From assembly GCA_029964075.1 (NCBI GenBank), contig CM057147.1:20543513-20607512 (forward strand): 64,000 bases of DNA. Direction: 5' to 3'. How positions within the stretch are numbered: the stretch's first letter is position 1; each line of letters begins with the position of its first letter. Below are positions 38,201 to 46,450 of the stretch, piece after piece. The notes beneath the pieces are model-generated. The model ran no database searches. It was not told the DNA's origin and saw only the letters and a program-made list of their open reading frames with translations. The position numbers were made by a program, and so were the translations under genes. Source of the stretch: Patiria pectinifera. Taxonomy: Eukaryota; Echinodermata; Asteroidea; Valvatida; Asterinidae.

Positions 38201-41200
38201 TGGTAGAAGTGATCTAAGCTAATCAGCAAACGGATGGAAGTGTGCATCACCCAACCAAAGTGGGTATTAAAAGGCCTGCATCAGGGTCAAAAGACCAGTC
38301 TGCACCCACATCTAGCAGGCCACTGAGGCCGAACCGAGCCATATCGGCTTCCAGCTACAAATATGGTAACGAGTAAGGTCTGCTGTTAGATGTATCCAGG
38401 GGTCCGTCATGGACCGTCCGTAAAGTCCGTCATGGACCGTCTGTAAATTCCATCGAGGACCGTCAGACTTTTGGTCCATCAAGTTTTTACCAAATTGTCA
38501 GCCAAGGAGGTTTGTCAAAGTTCATCAGAGAGACAATCGCAGAACTGTGTCATTGTCCGTATTAAAGAGTTGTTGTATCTCGACCTCGAACCCTGTGTTT
38601 AAGAACGCTAAACTGAATCCACTGCGAGGATTATACGACATCAACAGAAAAGCGCCTTCAAAGTTTCAACTATTTTGTAGTAGTGAAAATGAAAGACCCC
38701 AAAGCTTTATCCTTAAAAGCATTTTTGTCCCAGGATTTTTATAGTATTTCTTGAATATATATGTAGTAGGCATATCAAAGATTACAAATATCAATAAATC
38801 TGAACATCTGAATAAAAATCACCACCTTTGGTTTTTAACTTTTTCTCCACTATGGCCTGTGCCCAGTTCCGTCTCATTTTGCCAGAACGCCTCACATATT
38901 GCACCACACTTGTGTGTACTTGTAGACCTGTACACCTCACATATTAAAGGCTTTAAAGTAAAAGACCGAAGGTTGGAGTCAAAACCAAGGGTTAGCAAAT
39001 GGCCATAGTAATCTTTCACTAAACATAAGGGATAGACATGTTTAACGTTGAACGTTGTTTCCTTTAACTGTAAATCTGCAGAGGTGACTTGTGGGAACTC
39101 CGGCTGTGCCAACGGCGGCGTCTGTGTTGCGTCACGCGGTGATGACAGTGCATATTGCATATGTAGAAACGGTTACACAGGGATATATTGTGACACGGGT
39201 AGGTGTGATTTTGGTGATATGTTATCATGAGCATTAAAGCTACAGTCCATCGTTTGTAATTTGTGCATTTTGTTCGTTTGAAGCAACAAAAGAGTTCAAA
39301 ATCTAATGAAGGATACTGAGCAACTAACCTGATGAAGTTTCAGCTAAGCTTCAGCTGTACATTCCGAGAAAAACAGCATTCCAAGATCTCAATTTCAAAT
39401 CAAAAGTTACTGAATCATGTTTTGAATTGTTTTGAATTGCAGCTATACGCGACGTCGCGCACTGATCCGACGAATTACAACAACCGCGCGCGCGTGTGCG
39501 TCGTTCCAATACTTGTGCGCGCTGCGCTGAATAACAAAACGAACTACTAATTTAAATTTTCCTACGGTGCTTCTTAAGAATCACCGTTGGAAATGCCTTC
39601 TTTCGTTGATTTCTTCAAAATTACAGCTTCCCAGAAAGAATAATTTCACAGGGAGTTTAGTTCCCTTACTATCTTTCAACCAAGTTTGTTTTTCAACAAT
39701 AATTACGCCAGTTACTTTTCGGATGGCTGCAAATGATGGACTATAGCTTTAAAGGGAATATACACCATTTGCAAACATCGAAAAACAAAACTACAAAATT
39801 TTTACAAAATACTATACTAGGATGTTGGTAAGTAACAGTCTAAAGCATCCTGTAAAATTATGGCACCCGGTGTGAAGTCATTTTCAAGAAGAGTGGTATT
39901 TTGTATAAATTTGTATAAACTACATTTTTTTCCCCCCAACTACTGCTCCAAATTTACCATTTTTTTCCGTCCAAATTTTGTTTACTATTGGTTACACGTT
40001 CATGAGCGGATGCAAGCCAGCTGGACTGGTTCCCTTACCTTACAATTTACCGGCATCTATAAATTGATCCATTTCATCTTTAGTGGAGTCAGGCCGGGGA
40101 CCAGACTACTTGAACATTTGTGTTTTTCTTGGTTTTTCCAGCATTTTCGAACACAAAACTTCAAACATGTCAGTGTAACAATATTTGATCTATTGTACTA
40201 TCCCCTCAAATAGTTCATTTCTGAAAATTACAGCAAAAGCCAATGATGTACATTCCCTTTAACGGATGCATTGCTCAAAACTGTTAAGTACTGAGCACAC
40301 AGTACGTGTATATAAAAATATATGTCAGTGAAGGGTAAACATTTTGTTATCTTCCCATTTTTCTAGTGCTAGCCTGTTCCACCATATCTTGTCAAAATGG
40401 CGGCACGTGCGTCGCATCCAACGATGGGTCTACTTCCTTTTGCGTTTGTCCGGATCAGTTTACAGGAGAATTTTGCGAAAGAGGTATTTTTTTAAGCTTA
40501 AATTTTAAGGTCAAAATGCAATTTACAGGTTTTTTTTTTTGTAAAGGTTATGAACTCTTCAGAAATAATCCCAAAAAGGTGACACAGGGAAAAACACTTG
40601 TGATTAACTCAACGACAACAAGGAGAAAATGAGTTTGTTGGATAAAATTTGAGTTTTAAACAAATCGACAGCAGTATTTCAGTCAATTCATTAACCCTAA
40701 CTCCTTAGCATGATTTACTAGGAACCATACCCATCCTGGCAATTTCCAGCACCATATGGGAAACCTCACACACATATTTCTGACTGTAATTTGGCAGTGT
40801 GCCAACCCAATGTAAAAGACTGTCATTAATAGGGGTACTGAACCCATCCTGACAGATTCCAACAAAACTTGTCGTTGGGGTTTGATGGGTTGAGTTCTGT
40901 TAGGGTTAATGATTTTGATTCCAGTTTTGAATTGAAAGCAAGGTATGATCCATGCTTGTCAGTCTTTCCTGGACAGATTAGGGGGAGAGACTTATGTATA
41001 TAAATCTTTCCGTCATTAACAGCATCACCTAGTGTTAATCATGTTGTCCAACCGCCAACATTTTTGGATTTCAAACATCAGAAATTGTTTCAGGTTTTTT
41101 TCCTTTTTTCGGTAATCCAAATCACCCTTTGTAAAGTAATTACAGAAAATTGAGGTCATTTATTTAAAAAATCTTTCTTTTCAGCTATCGTGTGTGCCCA

Positions 41201-44200
41201 GTCTTGTCAAAACGGTGGCAGCTGTGTGGCATCTGCCAGTGGGAACGGCGGGTCCTGCGCTTGTACAAGTCAGTACACTGGGGAGTATTGTCAAACAGGT
41301 AAAAACAAATAAAATTGTAAATTCCTCTAAAAAGACAACCCAGACATGTCACATGTGACATCATGCTTAAAGATAACCTATCCGGTTCATTTAAAGGGAA
41401 TGTACATCATTGGTTTTTGCTGTAATTTTCAGAAAGGAACTATTTGAGGGGTTAGTATAATAGATCAAGTATTGTTACACTGACATGTTTGAAGTTTTGT
41501 GTTCGAAAATGCTGGAAAAACCAAGAAAAACCAAAAACGCTCGAGCTGCGTTAACTTCCGGTTCCATTCGTGCTATATGCTACACCGTGTGAAGAATGCA
41601 TGGTTGAATTGAGATGACGTCACACTAACGAACCGATACGTCAGACCAAACACCGATGCATATTTCCCATGATATTTTGCCCAAACTCTTTGAAACTCAG
41701 CCCTCATTTCAAGAGATTTTCATGCATTGCAGAATAGATCAGTCAGCAATAGGTCGACATCATGTGACATCGGCTATGAGTTTTATATGGATTTAAATGG
41801 ACAAAATATGCAAATAACATTCAAAATCGAAGTGACATAATATATGAGATATCCTACTCGATTCTAAGTGAGTAATAGGATCAGGCATCCTGGGAAATGC
41901 GTACGCCTAGTATGCTGTCATATTTTTCAAATACTGCGCTAAAGTGACAGACAGTTTGCAGTCAGTTACATATACGTGAATGAGAACTTTTTTCCCCCAA
42001 GCACGCCTAGTGACAACTGAGATCATAACGCGCAAGTCAAAACGCATAAACAAACTTTTTGGAGGGTTGGGCTATCAACGGAAAATTGCTTTGCATAGGG
42101 AAAAGCAAAGACGCATTTAAGTTTTCTTAAAGCCAGAGTCCATCATTTACAGCTATCCAAAAAGTAACTGTCGTAATTATTGTTGAAAAACATACTTGGT
42201 TGAAAGATAGTAAGGGGACTAAACTCCCTGTGAAATTATTCTTTCTGGCAAGCTATCATTTTGAAGTAATCAACGAAAGAAGGCCTTTCCAACGGTGCTT
42301 CTTAAGACGCACCGTAGGAAATTCAAATTAGTAGTTCGTTTTGTTATTCGGCAAAGTACGCACAAGCATTGACACGATGCACACTCGTATGAGGAGTTGT
42401 TTACAACTACTCTGGAGAGGGACATGCTGTAACGTAGCTAGAGGGGTGTTTAATAAAAACACGAAGTAAACTTGTTGAACAAATTATTGGAAATTTATAT
42501 TTTTTTGACTTGTTTTGACTCGGGGACTAAAAAGTTGAGATTTTTTTACTGCAAAGCTATTATGAATGGAATGTGAAGCTTGGCCGGTTTTAAACACTAT
42601 GTTTAAGACCGGTTTGGAGTTTAGACGCTGATAATTTGGCTTGGGTCATTATCAGCGTCCAATTCGGTCTTAAATATAGTGTTTAATACCTATCAAGCAC
42701 AGGTTTAGTATTTATAGACCACCAGTAGGCTTTTAAAACTGCAACTTTGTGATTCCCAGTTAGTTTGCATGTTTTTCCTTTATATTTGGTCCTTCAGCAG
42801 TGACGGTTGATCCGTGCGATAGCTCACCCTGTGGAAACAACGGCGCTTGCAACTCGGCTGCAAACAACGCCAACGCCTTCACCTGTAGTTGTTTTGAAGG
42901 CTGGACCGGCCCCTCTTGCGAAAGTAGGACTGGAGGAACCGAGGCACTGTCTCAGGGTAAGATCCATCTCTGTGTATCTTGAAAGAGTTCAGAGGTCATG
43001 AAGGAAAGTTTCATATCCTCCTGTGTTTAGAGACGCACTCAGTTTAGAAGTTGACTGTGTTGCTATCCAATATACCTTCAAGGTATGCATTAATTTGAAA
43101 CGTATTAACCAAACCTCCTTCAAATTTCCTCTTGGCATTCTGCATTCTGCAACCGAAACAAACTTCGGGAAGAAAAGATTTTTTCCCCCCTTGATCGATC
43201 GTATGAACAACAGTATTAGCAGGGATAGGGTTCATCTTTTACCTAATAACATTTTTTGTAAAATGCGAATTGTTGTTTTCATTTACCTGATTTTTTTTTT
43301 TTTTAAATCTACCAACAGGAAATCATTAGCAGGGGTGTGAAATTTCAGCTTTAAAGCTGATTTCAGCTTTTTTTGTTTTGCATTTCAGCTTTTTTCCCAT
43401 CGCTTGCTGTGTACAAAAGTATAGGAGATTTCCAAAGTTCAGCTTCTTTACACCCTTTTTCAGCTGTTTTCAGCTATTTTTATCAGTGGTCACTCACACC
43501 CCTGCATTGGGCATTGAATTTCATCTTGCAACTCGTGCAAACTGTTTTATTGGGTTATGTTTTGCTTTGAAGAAAAAAGTCCGAGCAATTCAGACTGTTT
43601 TTATTCTGGCATGCAGCCCAAAGTGTGATACCAATGTATTCTTAATTTCAAGCAAACCCTGTGCCCAGTGACTTAGCCCGCCCTCAGGTCTACCTGTGAT
43701 TTGCTTGCGCTGCGACGGAACAGTGGGCATCAAGCAGCAAAATAAAGCTCAGGTCACAAAACTGAGAAACCATGTCATTCTCGTGGAACAAGCGGCATCT
43801 TGACACTACATATTTGTAACCATGCTCACGTCGTTGCAAAATCATCATATGTGACCTGTTCTGTCAAAATCAGACTCTTCTGGGCATAAGGTCAAAAATG
43901 AGATTTTTGCATATTGTTAAAATATGTTCTTTTTCCTTTTAATAGGTGGTTTAATTTTTGAAACCAGTCATTCCTGGGCAGAGTTATGCTATTTTGAAGT
44001 TTATTGTGTTGAAAAGTAGAAAACTGAGAAAATGGCCACGAACGTCACAAAACAGTAATATCTTTAACTGATACGCCTTAACAAATCATCAAAAATACTA
44101 TATTTAGAGCTCAAATTAGGGTTTCAAACGTTTATAGTATATTTTAGACATGTTCAGGATTACAAATATGCAAAAATTTGAAAAATCGAAAAAAAAATCA

Positions 44201-46312
44201 CCCCCCACAGCGCTTTTTGGCCTTATCTTCATTTCAACCTCTGCACAGAAGCGCCTGCTTTTGACAGAACAGGTCACATATGATGATTTCGCAGCATAGG
44301 CATGATCACATACCTTCTTCAAAATGTTTCCGATGGGCTAAGAATCAGTAGCAAGCAAAACACTTCCCATGGCATTATGGCCAGTATTACCTTTGCAGGC
44401 TTTCAAGTTTTCCTACTTTTCCCTATTTTTTTTCCATTTACCTTGCTCCTCCTTTTCCGACATTTTCTTGAAATGTCTACTTTTCCTACTTGTTTTGTCC
44501 CACAAAAACAAAACCGAAAAAAAAATGGATATTTTTCATAACAGCTAGTGTTACACACTGTGATGTAAATCACACAATGAAGGGTTTTGGGCGCAGGAGT
44601 ACTGCAACCGCACTCCCAAGAGCTTAGCAAAAGTGTTGTGAGTACAGACAGGCCAAATGAGGCTTATGGGCGCGTATCAACAAAGACTACTCCTGAAAGC
44701 CTGCAGACATCCTACTTTTATCCTGATTTTGTCCTCCAAAGTCCTACTTTTTTCCTATTTTTTAATTTTTTGTTGTTGAAAATTTTGATCCTCCTGTTCT
44801 CGTACTTTTTCTCCTGGGTCTGCTTAAAAGCATGCCTTTGTTTTTCAAACAAAATGTTTAGGTACTTAGCAAAATTAAGGTGCTCAGAATCTCGCCAAAA
44901 TTTACCCCTAGTCACATGTTTTCCTCTTTCGTAGCCATAGTCATCGGTGCAGCGGTGGGCGGAGTAGTCGTAGTCCTCATTATTATCGCCATCGTGGTAG
45001 CCATCTGCTGTTGCCTTGCAAGGAATAAAACCGGGTTAGTAAAATTACATAAATCCAGCTTTTCCGCATTATTTGAAGGATGAATAAAAAAATGAAACCA
45101 CATATTAAAGTTGGTACAAATACCATTCATTAAATTTGCTCTGTCTCTATTACCACTTATTATTAGGAATGAAAAGATAAATTTCTTAATCATTGAGAAT
45201 AGAACCGAATTTTTGAAACTTCTGTATCCAATTTTTTTTTACTGTAGTTTATATTCACAGTACAATGGCCACGCCCTGCAAATACACGTACATTTGTAAT
45301 GTCTTGCAGTCCATTCATATTTCCTTTATTGTTTACTTGATGCATTCTAATAAAGTCTCGTTAATACAAAAGTATCATTATTAACATTTATAAAGAAAAA
45401 TCTAAAGTTGAAGTACAAGCTTGAAAAAGAGTAAAACCTATTCCATCAAAATAATAGTCATTTAATTAACCCTAAAGGTGAGGGGGGATGTGATGTAGTG
45501 GTGAGGGTTTGTGGCTCATGCTAAGAGGGTCCATGGTCCGAATCCATCTGCTGGACGTATGTTATGTCCATGGACAAGCTACTTTACCCCCCTCTTGCCT
45601 CTCTCCATCCAGGAGTGTATGGGTATCAGCATTAGCTGGGGAGTAACCTGCGATGGACTGGCATCCCATCCAGGGGGAATAGAAATATTCTCAGTCACAT
45701 GAAACCGAAGAGAAAGACCGGCCTGATGGGCCATATGTGACCCATGACAGACTTTACTAATTGCATCTGGAATATGGTTGAATTGGCAACATCAATAGAT
45801 GGATATCAGCTTTTTCTGTTAGGAACGGTTGGTAATTATGCACAACTTGAATATTGTGACTCGTTATTCATTAAGATGTTTTTTAATTTATTTTTTTTGT
45901 TTAAATTTTCGATAGCCCTCCTCCACGACTCAGCGCCGGCCCAGCTGCCACCCTAACCAACCCCCAGTTCGCTTCCCAGCTCCGGCCACCAAAATACGCA
46001 GTCAAGGACAACCCGCCCCCACCCTATGATTACACGATTTCCCCTCCCCCCGGTGCGAATGCCATGCAACCCCCTCCACGCCCCAGTAGCACGACCCCCT
46101 CGGGGTACCAGATGCCCATGCAGCAAATACCGTCCCAGAAGAAGCCCAAGGAGCCACAGCGGACACCCGAGGAGGAATACGCCTACGTGAACAACGTCTA
46201 TGAAGAGCTGCCTGATGAAACAGAGTCCCAACTGTACATGGAGCCCTCACGCGACGTCAACGAGAACAGACCAAAAGAAGACCAAGAGTATATGGACCTG
46301 ACTGAGAACTAG
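23097..46312 (+). CDS. Gene B: LDLa plus 13-EGF single-pass receptor, complete
   Basis: Seventeen exons give an open frame of 782 codons plus stop. They are 23097-23238, 24200-24325, 26098-26208, 27902-28021, 28634-28750, 29732-29878, 32026-32142, 32819-32929, 33940-34077, 35401-35508, 37343-37453, 39082-39198, 40367-40483, 41185-41298, 42801-42956, 44935-45034 and 45916-46312. The order is signal peptide (about 1-23), Ser/Gly-rich linker, LDL-receptor class A (about 48-89), thirteen EGF domains (about 90-610), transmembrane helix (about 619-645) and a 131-residue tail with PPPPYDY, YAYVNN, YEEL, YMEP and YMDL. All extracellular introns are phase 1. The plan parallels gene A. LDLa plus EGF suggests a surface receptor or adhesion role; the ligand and orthologue are unknown. 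Confidence 0.87.
24200..24325 (+). CDS. Gene B exon 2: LDL-receptor class A domain
   Basis: It is bounded by aaacag (to 24199) and gtaaaa (24326). Six cysteines and the calcium-binding end DGQDDCSDGYDE are present; the last part is the family signature C-x-DG-x-x-DC-x-DG-x-DE. LDLa domains bind ligands in a calcium-dependent way. Phase 1-1. Confidence 0.9.
24326..26097. other. Gene B intron, T/G-run junctions only
   Basis: Runs of T followed directly by G occur near 25490-25510 and 25726-25746. Nothing else was recognised. Confidence 0.5.
26098..26208 (+). CDS. Gene B EGF exon 1
   Basis: It is bounded by ttttcag (to 26097) and a donor at 26209. The EGF domain has DVNPCRNGGTC (O-fucose consensus) and ends YYGDFCEHG. 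Phase 1-1. Confidence 0.87.
26715..26779. repeat. Hairpin with 25-bp arms
   Basis: TAGCTTGAGCAACTCCAGCT is matched by its complement with one mismatch and a loop of about 15 bases. It lies in a gene B intron. Confidence 0.85.
26890..27136 (-). mobile_element. tRNA-derived SINE with conserved central domain, copy 1
   Basis: A B-box complement GGGCTCGAACCC at 27057-27068 marks the head. The central block (ACACCGGGGCGAACCCCTTC, GGTTCTTTAACGTGCATTA, GGACCTACGGCTTTACGTCC) is almost identical to the copy at 56612-56856. Confidence 0.8.
27606..27743. repeat. Fold-back hairpin with about 60-bp arms
   Basis: TAGACCCACTAACTAGGGCA...CCATGG is matched by its complement ending at 27743, with a 10-base loop TTTTATTTCT. 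It ends about 160 bases before an EGF exon. Confidence 0.85.
27902..28021 (+). CDS. Gene B EGF exon 2 (long loop type)
   Basis: The acceptor is ctaaag ending at 27901, a weak site, and the donor gtaagc begins at 28022. The EGF domain has CENGGSCYQTS, a longer loop SWSAAAYVC, and ends WTGDHCDSRG. It belongs to a subtype shared with 29732-29878 and 33940-34077. Confidence 0.83.
28634..28750 (+). CDS. Gene B EGF exon 3
   Basis: The acceptor ccag ends at 28633. A second AG at 28640 would break the frame, so the first is chosen. The EGF domain has CRNGGSCVETSSG and ends FTGEYCETS. Phase 1-1. Confidence 0.86.
28896..29514. repeat. Minisatellite, degenerate 11-12-bp units
   Basis: About 600 bases of imperfect units of the type GATGGACTTGT fill most of a gene B intron. 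Units vary between GATGGACTTGT, GATGACTTGT and GATTGACTTGT, so the array is old or has mutated freely. Confidence 0.9.
29732..29878 (+). CDS. Gene B EGF exon 4 (long loop type)
   Basis: It is bounded by tctgcag (to 29731) and gtaagc (29879). It is the longest single-EGF exon (147 nt), with an N-terminal extension before ACANHQCMNGGRC and ending WTGDYCQDRG. It is closely similar to the exon at 33940-34077. Confidence 0.87.
29895..30150 (+). mobile_element. tRNA-derived SINE
   Basis: The head contains B-box GGGTTCGAGCCC at 29952-29963. The body is followed by a tail GTATAAAGCACTCTATATATAA. Confidence 0.65.
30440..30956 (+). mobile_element. TTAA family 1 MITE, copy 2
   Basis: It is flanked by TTAA at 30436-30439 and 30957-30960. 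Terminal repeats are AGGGAATATACATCATTTGC and its counterpart. It is nearly identical to the copy at 36165-36677, so the two are fairly recent. Confidence 0.88.
31360..31894. mobile_element. hAT-like MITE with 8-bp target duplication
   Basis: It is flanked by GCTCTCAT at 31352-31359 and 31895-31902. The ends TATTGTTGTGCA and TGCACAACATTA are inverted. The interior has many CCGACCCGA/CCGAAACCGA repeats near both ends. It lies in a gene B intron close to the exon at 32026. Confidence 0.8.
32026..32142 (+). CDS. Gene B EGF exon 5
   Basis: It is bounded by gtcag (to 32025) and gtaaga (32143). The EGF domain has CSIDRCQNGGTC (O-fucose consensus) and ends YSGPYCEMG. Phase 1-1. Confidence 0.87.
32286..32331. 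repeat. C-rich and (CA)n simple repeat
   Basis: CCCCTCT-type units followed by a C run and a short (CA)n. Confidence 0.85.
32386..32560 (+). mobile_element. tRNA-derived SINE
   Basis: The head has GGTGATCGAGTGGTAAGATG (A box) and GGGTTCGAGTCCC (B box, 32441-32453). The body has CAACTTTCACTCGGGAGGTA and AACAGTGTTTATATG. The copy at 48080-48242 is its relative on the other strand. Confidence 0.75.
32819..32929 (+). CDS. Gene B EGF exon 6
   Basis: It is bounded by cgttag (to 32818) and gtacga (32930). The EGF domain has CPSNVCQNGGTC and ends YSGQYCEIG; it resembles the exon at 28634-28750. Phase 1-1. Confidence 0.87.
   Translation: MTAARAMFARTEGRVKVCLASPTVFARTNTLASTAK
33940..34077 (+). CDS. 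Gene B EGF exon 7 (long loop type)
   Basis: The acceptor is attag ending at 33939. A second in-frame acceptor, tgcag, ends at 33945 and would drop two residues. The EGF domain has CVNHQCMNGGSC and ends WTGVFCQDWG. The donor gtaaac begins at 34078. Confidence 0.86.
34198..34879. mobile_element. TIR element of the TGACCTGTTCTGTCAAAA family, copy 1
   Basis: Degenerate inverted ends (CACGTGAAGCATTCTGGCAA and its counterpart near 34861) and interior GATTACAAATATCAATAAAT match the copies at 37685-38899 and 43846-44286. Confidence 0.55.
35401..35508 (+). CDS. Gene B EGF exon 8
   Basis: It is bounded by attcag (to 35400) and gtaagt (35509). The short EGF domain has SPCTLIPCLNGGTC and ends YTGTYCET. 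Phase 1-1. Confidence 0.87.
35647..36160 (+). mobile_element. TTAA family 2 MITE, copy inside family 3
   Basis: It is flanked by TTAA at 35643-35646 and 36161-36164. Terminal repeats are AGGTACAGTCCATCATTTG and CAAATGATGGACTGTAGCT. It joins family 1 directly on the right. Confidence 0.85.
36165..36677 (+). mobile_element. TTAA family 1 MITE, copy 3
   Basis: It lies between TTAA at 36161-36164 and 36678-36681. It is nearly identical to the copy at 30440-30956. Confidence 0.88.
37264..37289. repeat. (CCCT)n tract
   Basis: A pyrimidine tract about 55 bases before the EGF exon at 37343. Confidence 0.9.
37343..37453 (+). CDS. Gene B EGF exon 9
   Basis: It is bounded by tttcag (to 37342) and gtctgt (37454). 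The EGF domain has MPCTMSPCLNGGSC and ends FSGIFCEEG. A (CCCT)n tract lies about 55 bases upstream. Phase 1-1. Confidence 0.87.
37685..38899. mobile_element. TIR element of the TGACCTGTTCTGTCAAAA family, copy 2
   Basis: The ends ATATGTGAAACATTCTGG and CCAGAACGCCTCACATAT are inverted. The segment around 38396-38490 with repeated GGACCGTC units may be a later insertion. Confidence 0.5.
38396..38490. repeat. Short tandem repeat of GTCCGTCATGGACC type
   Basis: About three degenerate units of TCCGTCATGGACCGTC and TCCATCGAGGACCGTC. Confidence 0.6.
39082..39198 (+). CDS. Gene B EGF exon 10
   Basis: It is bounded by ctgcag (to 39081) and gtaggt (39199). The EGF domain has CANGGVCVASRG and ends YTGIYCDTG. 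It shares the CVAS loop with the next two exons. Phase 1-1. Confidence 0.87.
39238..39748 (+). mobile_element. TTAA family 2 MITE, second complete copy
   Basis: It is flanked by TTAA at 39234-39237 and 39749-39752, with ends AGCTACAGTCCATCGTTTG and CAAATGATGGACTATAGCT. It is followed directly by a family 1 copy. Confidence 0.85.
39753..40258 (-). mobile_element. TTAA family 1 MITE, copy 4, inverted
   Basis: It is flanked by TTAA at 39749-39752 and 40259-40262. The orientation is opposite to the copy joined to family 2 at 36165. It ends about 105 bases before the exon at 40367. Confidence 0.85.
40367..40483 (+). CDS. Gene B EGF exon 11
   Basis: It is bounded by ttctag (to 40366) and a donor at 40484. 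The EGF domain has CQNGGTCVASNDG and ends FTGEFCERG. Phase 1-1. Confidence 0.87.
40691..40909. mobile_element. Small TTAA-flanked MITE
   Basis: The ends TTAACCCTAAC and GTTAGGGTTAA form inverted repeats including the TTAA, as in piggyBac-like elements; 219 bases. Confidence 0.7.
41185..41298 (+). CDS. Gene B EGF exon 12
   Basis: It is bounded by tttcag (to 41184) and gtaaaa (41299). The EGF domain has CAQSCQNGGSCVASASG and ends YTGEYCQTG. The C1-C2 spacing is one residue shorter than in the neighbours. Found by reading the frame; the open stretch is short. Confidence 0.86.
41395..41545 (+). mobile_element. TTAA family 1 fragment
   Basis: It is preceded by TTAA (41391-41394) and shares the first about 150 bases of family 1 (TTGCTGTAATTTTCAGAAA, GAAAATGCTGGAAAAACCAA). 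The sequence to about 42120 then diverges. Confidence 0.65.
42131..42390 (-). mobile_element. TTAA family 2 fragment
   Basis: It is preceded by TTAA (42127-42130). It matches the end of family 2 in opposite orientation (CAGCTATCCAAAAAGTAACT) and is cut off at about 42390. Confidence 0.75.
42578..42698. repeat. Fold-back hairpin with about 55-bp arms
   Basis: GCTTGGCCGGTTTTAAACAC is matched near 42698 by its degenerate complement; the centre holds GACGCTGATAAT and ATTATCAGCGTC. It lies about 100 bases before the last EGF exon. Confidence 0.8.
42801..42956 (+). CDS. Gene B EGF exon 13, membrane-proximal
   Basis: The acceptor is a tandem cagcag at 42795-42800; use of the first would add one codon, both in frame. 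The EGF domain has VDPCDSSPC (O-glucose consensus), CGNNGAC and WTGPSCES, then a 10-residue stalk (RTGGTEALSQ). The donor gtaaga begins at 42957. Confidence 0.86.
43330..43504. mobile_element. Short hAT-like MITE
   Basis: The ends CAGGGGTGTGA and TCACACCCCTG are inverted. The CAGGGGTG end is hAT-like; no exact 8-bp duplication remains. The interior has repeated TTTCAGCT. Confidence 0.55.
43846..44286. mobile_element. TIR element of the TGACCTGTTCTGTCAAAA family, copy 3
   Basis: A perfect inverted repeat of at least 27 bases, including ATATGTGACCTGTTCTGTCA, bounds 440 bases. It is the best-preserved copy of a family also at 34198 and 37685. Confidence 0.8.
44935..45034 (+). CDS. Gene B transmembrane exon
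   Basis: The acceptor tag ends at 44934 and the donor gttagt begins at 45035; phase 1 in, phase 2 out. It encodes a hydrophobic helix from AIVIGAAVGG to IVVAI, then CCCLARNK. The three cysteines at the inner face are possible palmitoylation sites (inference). Confidence 0.87.
45490..45735 (+). mobile_element. tRNA-derived SINE with animal-wide type core
   Basis: A tRNA-like head (GTAGTGGTGAGGGTTTGTGG, GGTCCGAATCC) is followed by a core AACCTGCGATGGACTGGCAT and CATCCAGGGGGAATAGAAAT. From memory this resembles core domains shared by SINEs of many animals; the family name is not certain. Confidence 0.65.
45916..46312 (+). CDS. Gene B cytoplasmic tail exon, stop codon
   Basis: The acceptor tag ends at 45915. 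The 131-residue tail is proline-rich (PPPPYDY, PPPG, QPPPRP) then acidic. Motifs are PPxY (WW ligand), YAYVNN (YxN, Grb2-type SH2 site), YEEL and YMDL (YxxL/YxxPhi, usable by SH2 proteins or AP-2) and YMEP. Spacing of YEEL and YMEP is near but not exactly ITAM. It ends DLTEN with TAG at 46310-46312. The reading frame stays open for 45 more codons after this stop. Confidence 0.87.
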
Positions 46313-46450
46313 ACTGATATCCAGCCTGTAAAGTGTGCAAGTCTCATGATCATGAATACCAGATGTACACGTAGGCAGAACAGTACAATGTACATAGACT
46401 GGAATGACTTGAAAGAAGACCAAGAGTATATGGACCTGACTGAGTATTAG
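46313..46450 (+). other. Open in-frame extension after the gene B stop
   Basis: After TAG 46310-46312 there are 45 sense codons in the same frame, ending EDQEYMDLTEY and a second TAG at 46448-46450. The duplicated segment starts 138 bases after the first copy, a multiple of three. Either it is a fossil of a longer tail or it is reached by read-through. Only the frame and the repeat are seen. Confidence 0.6.
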
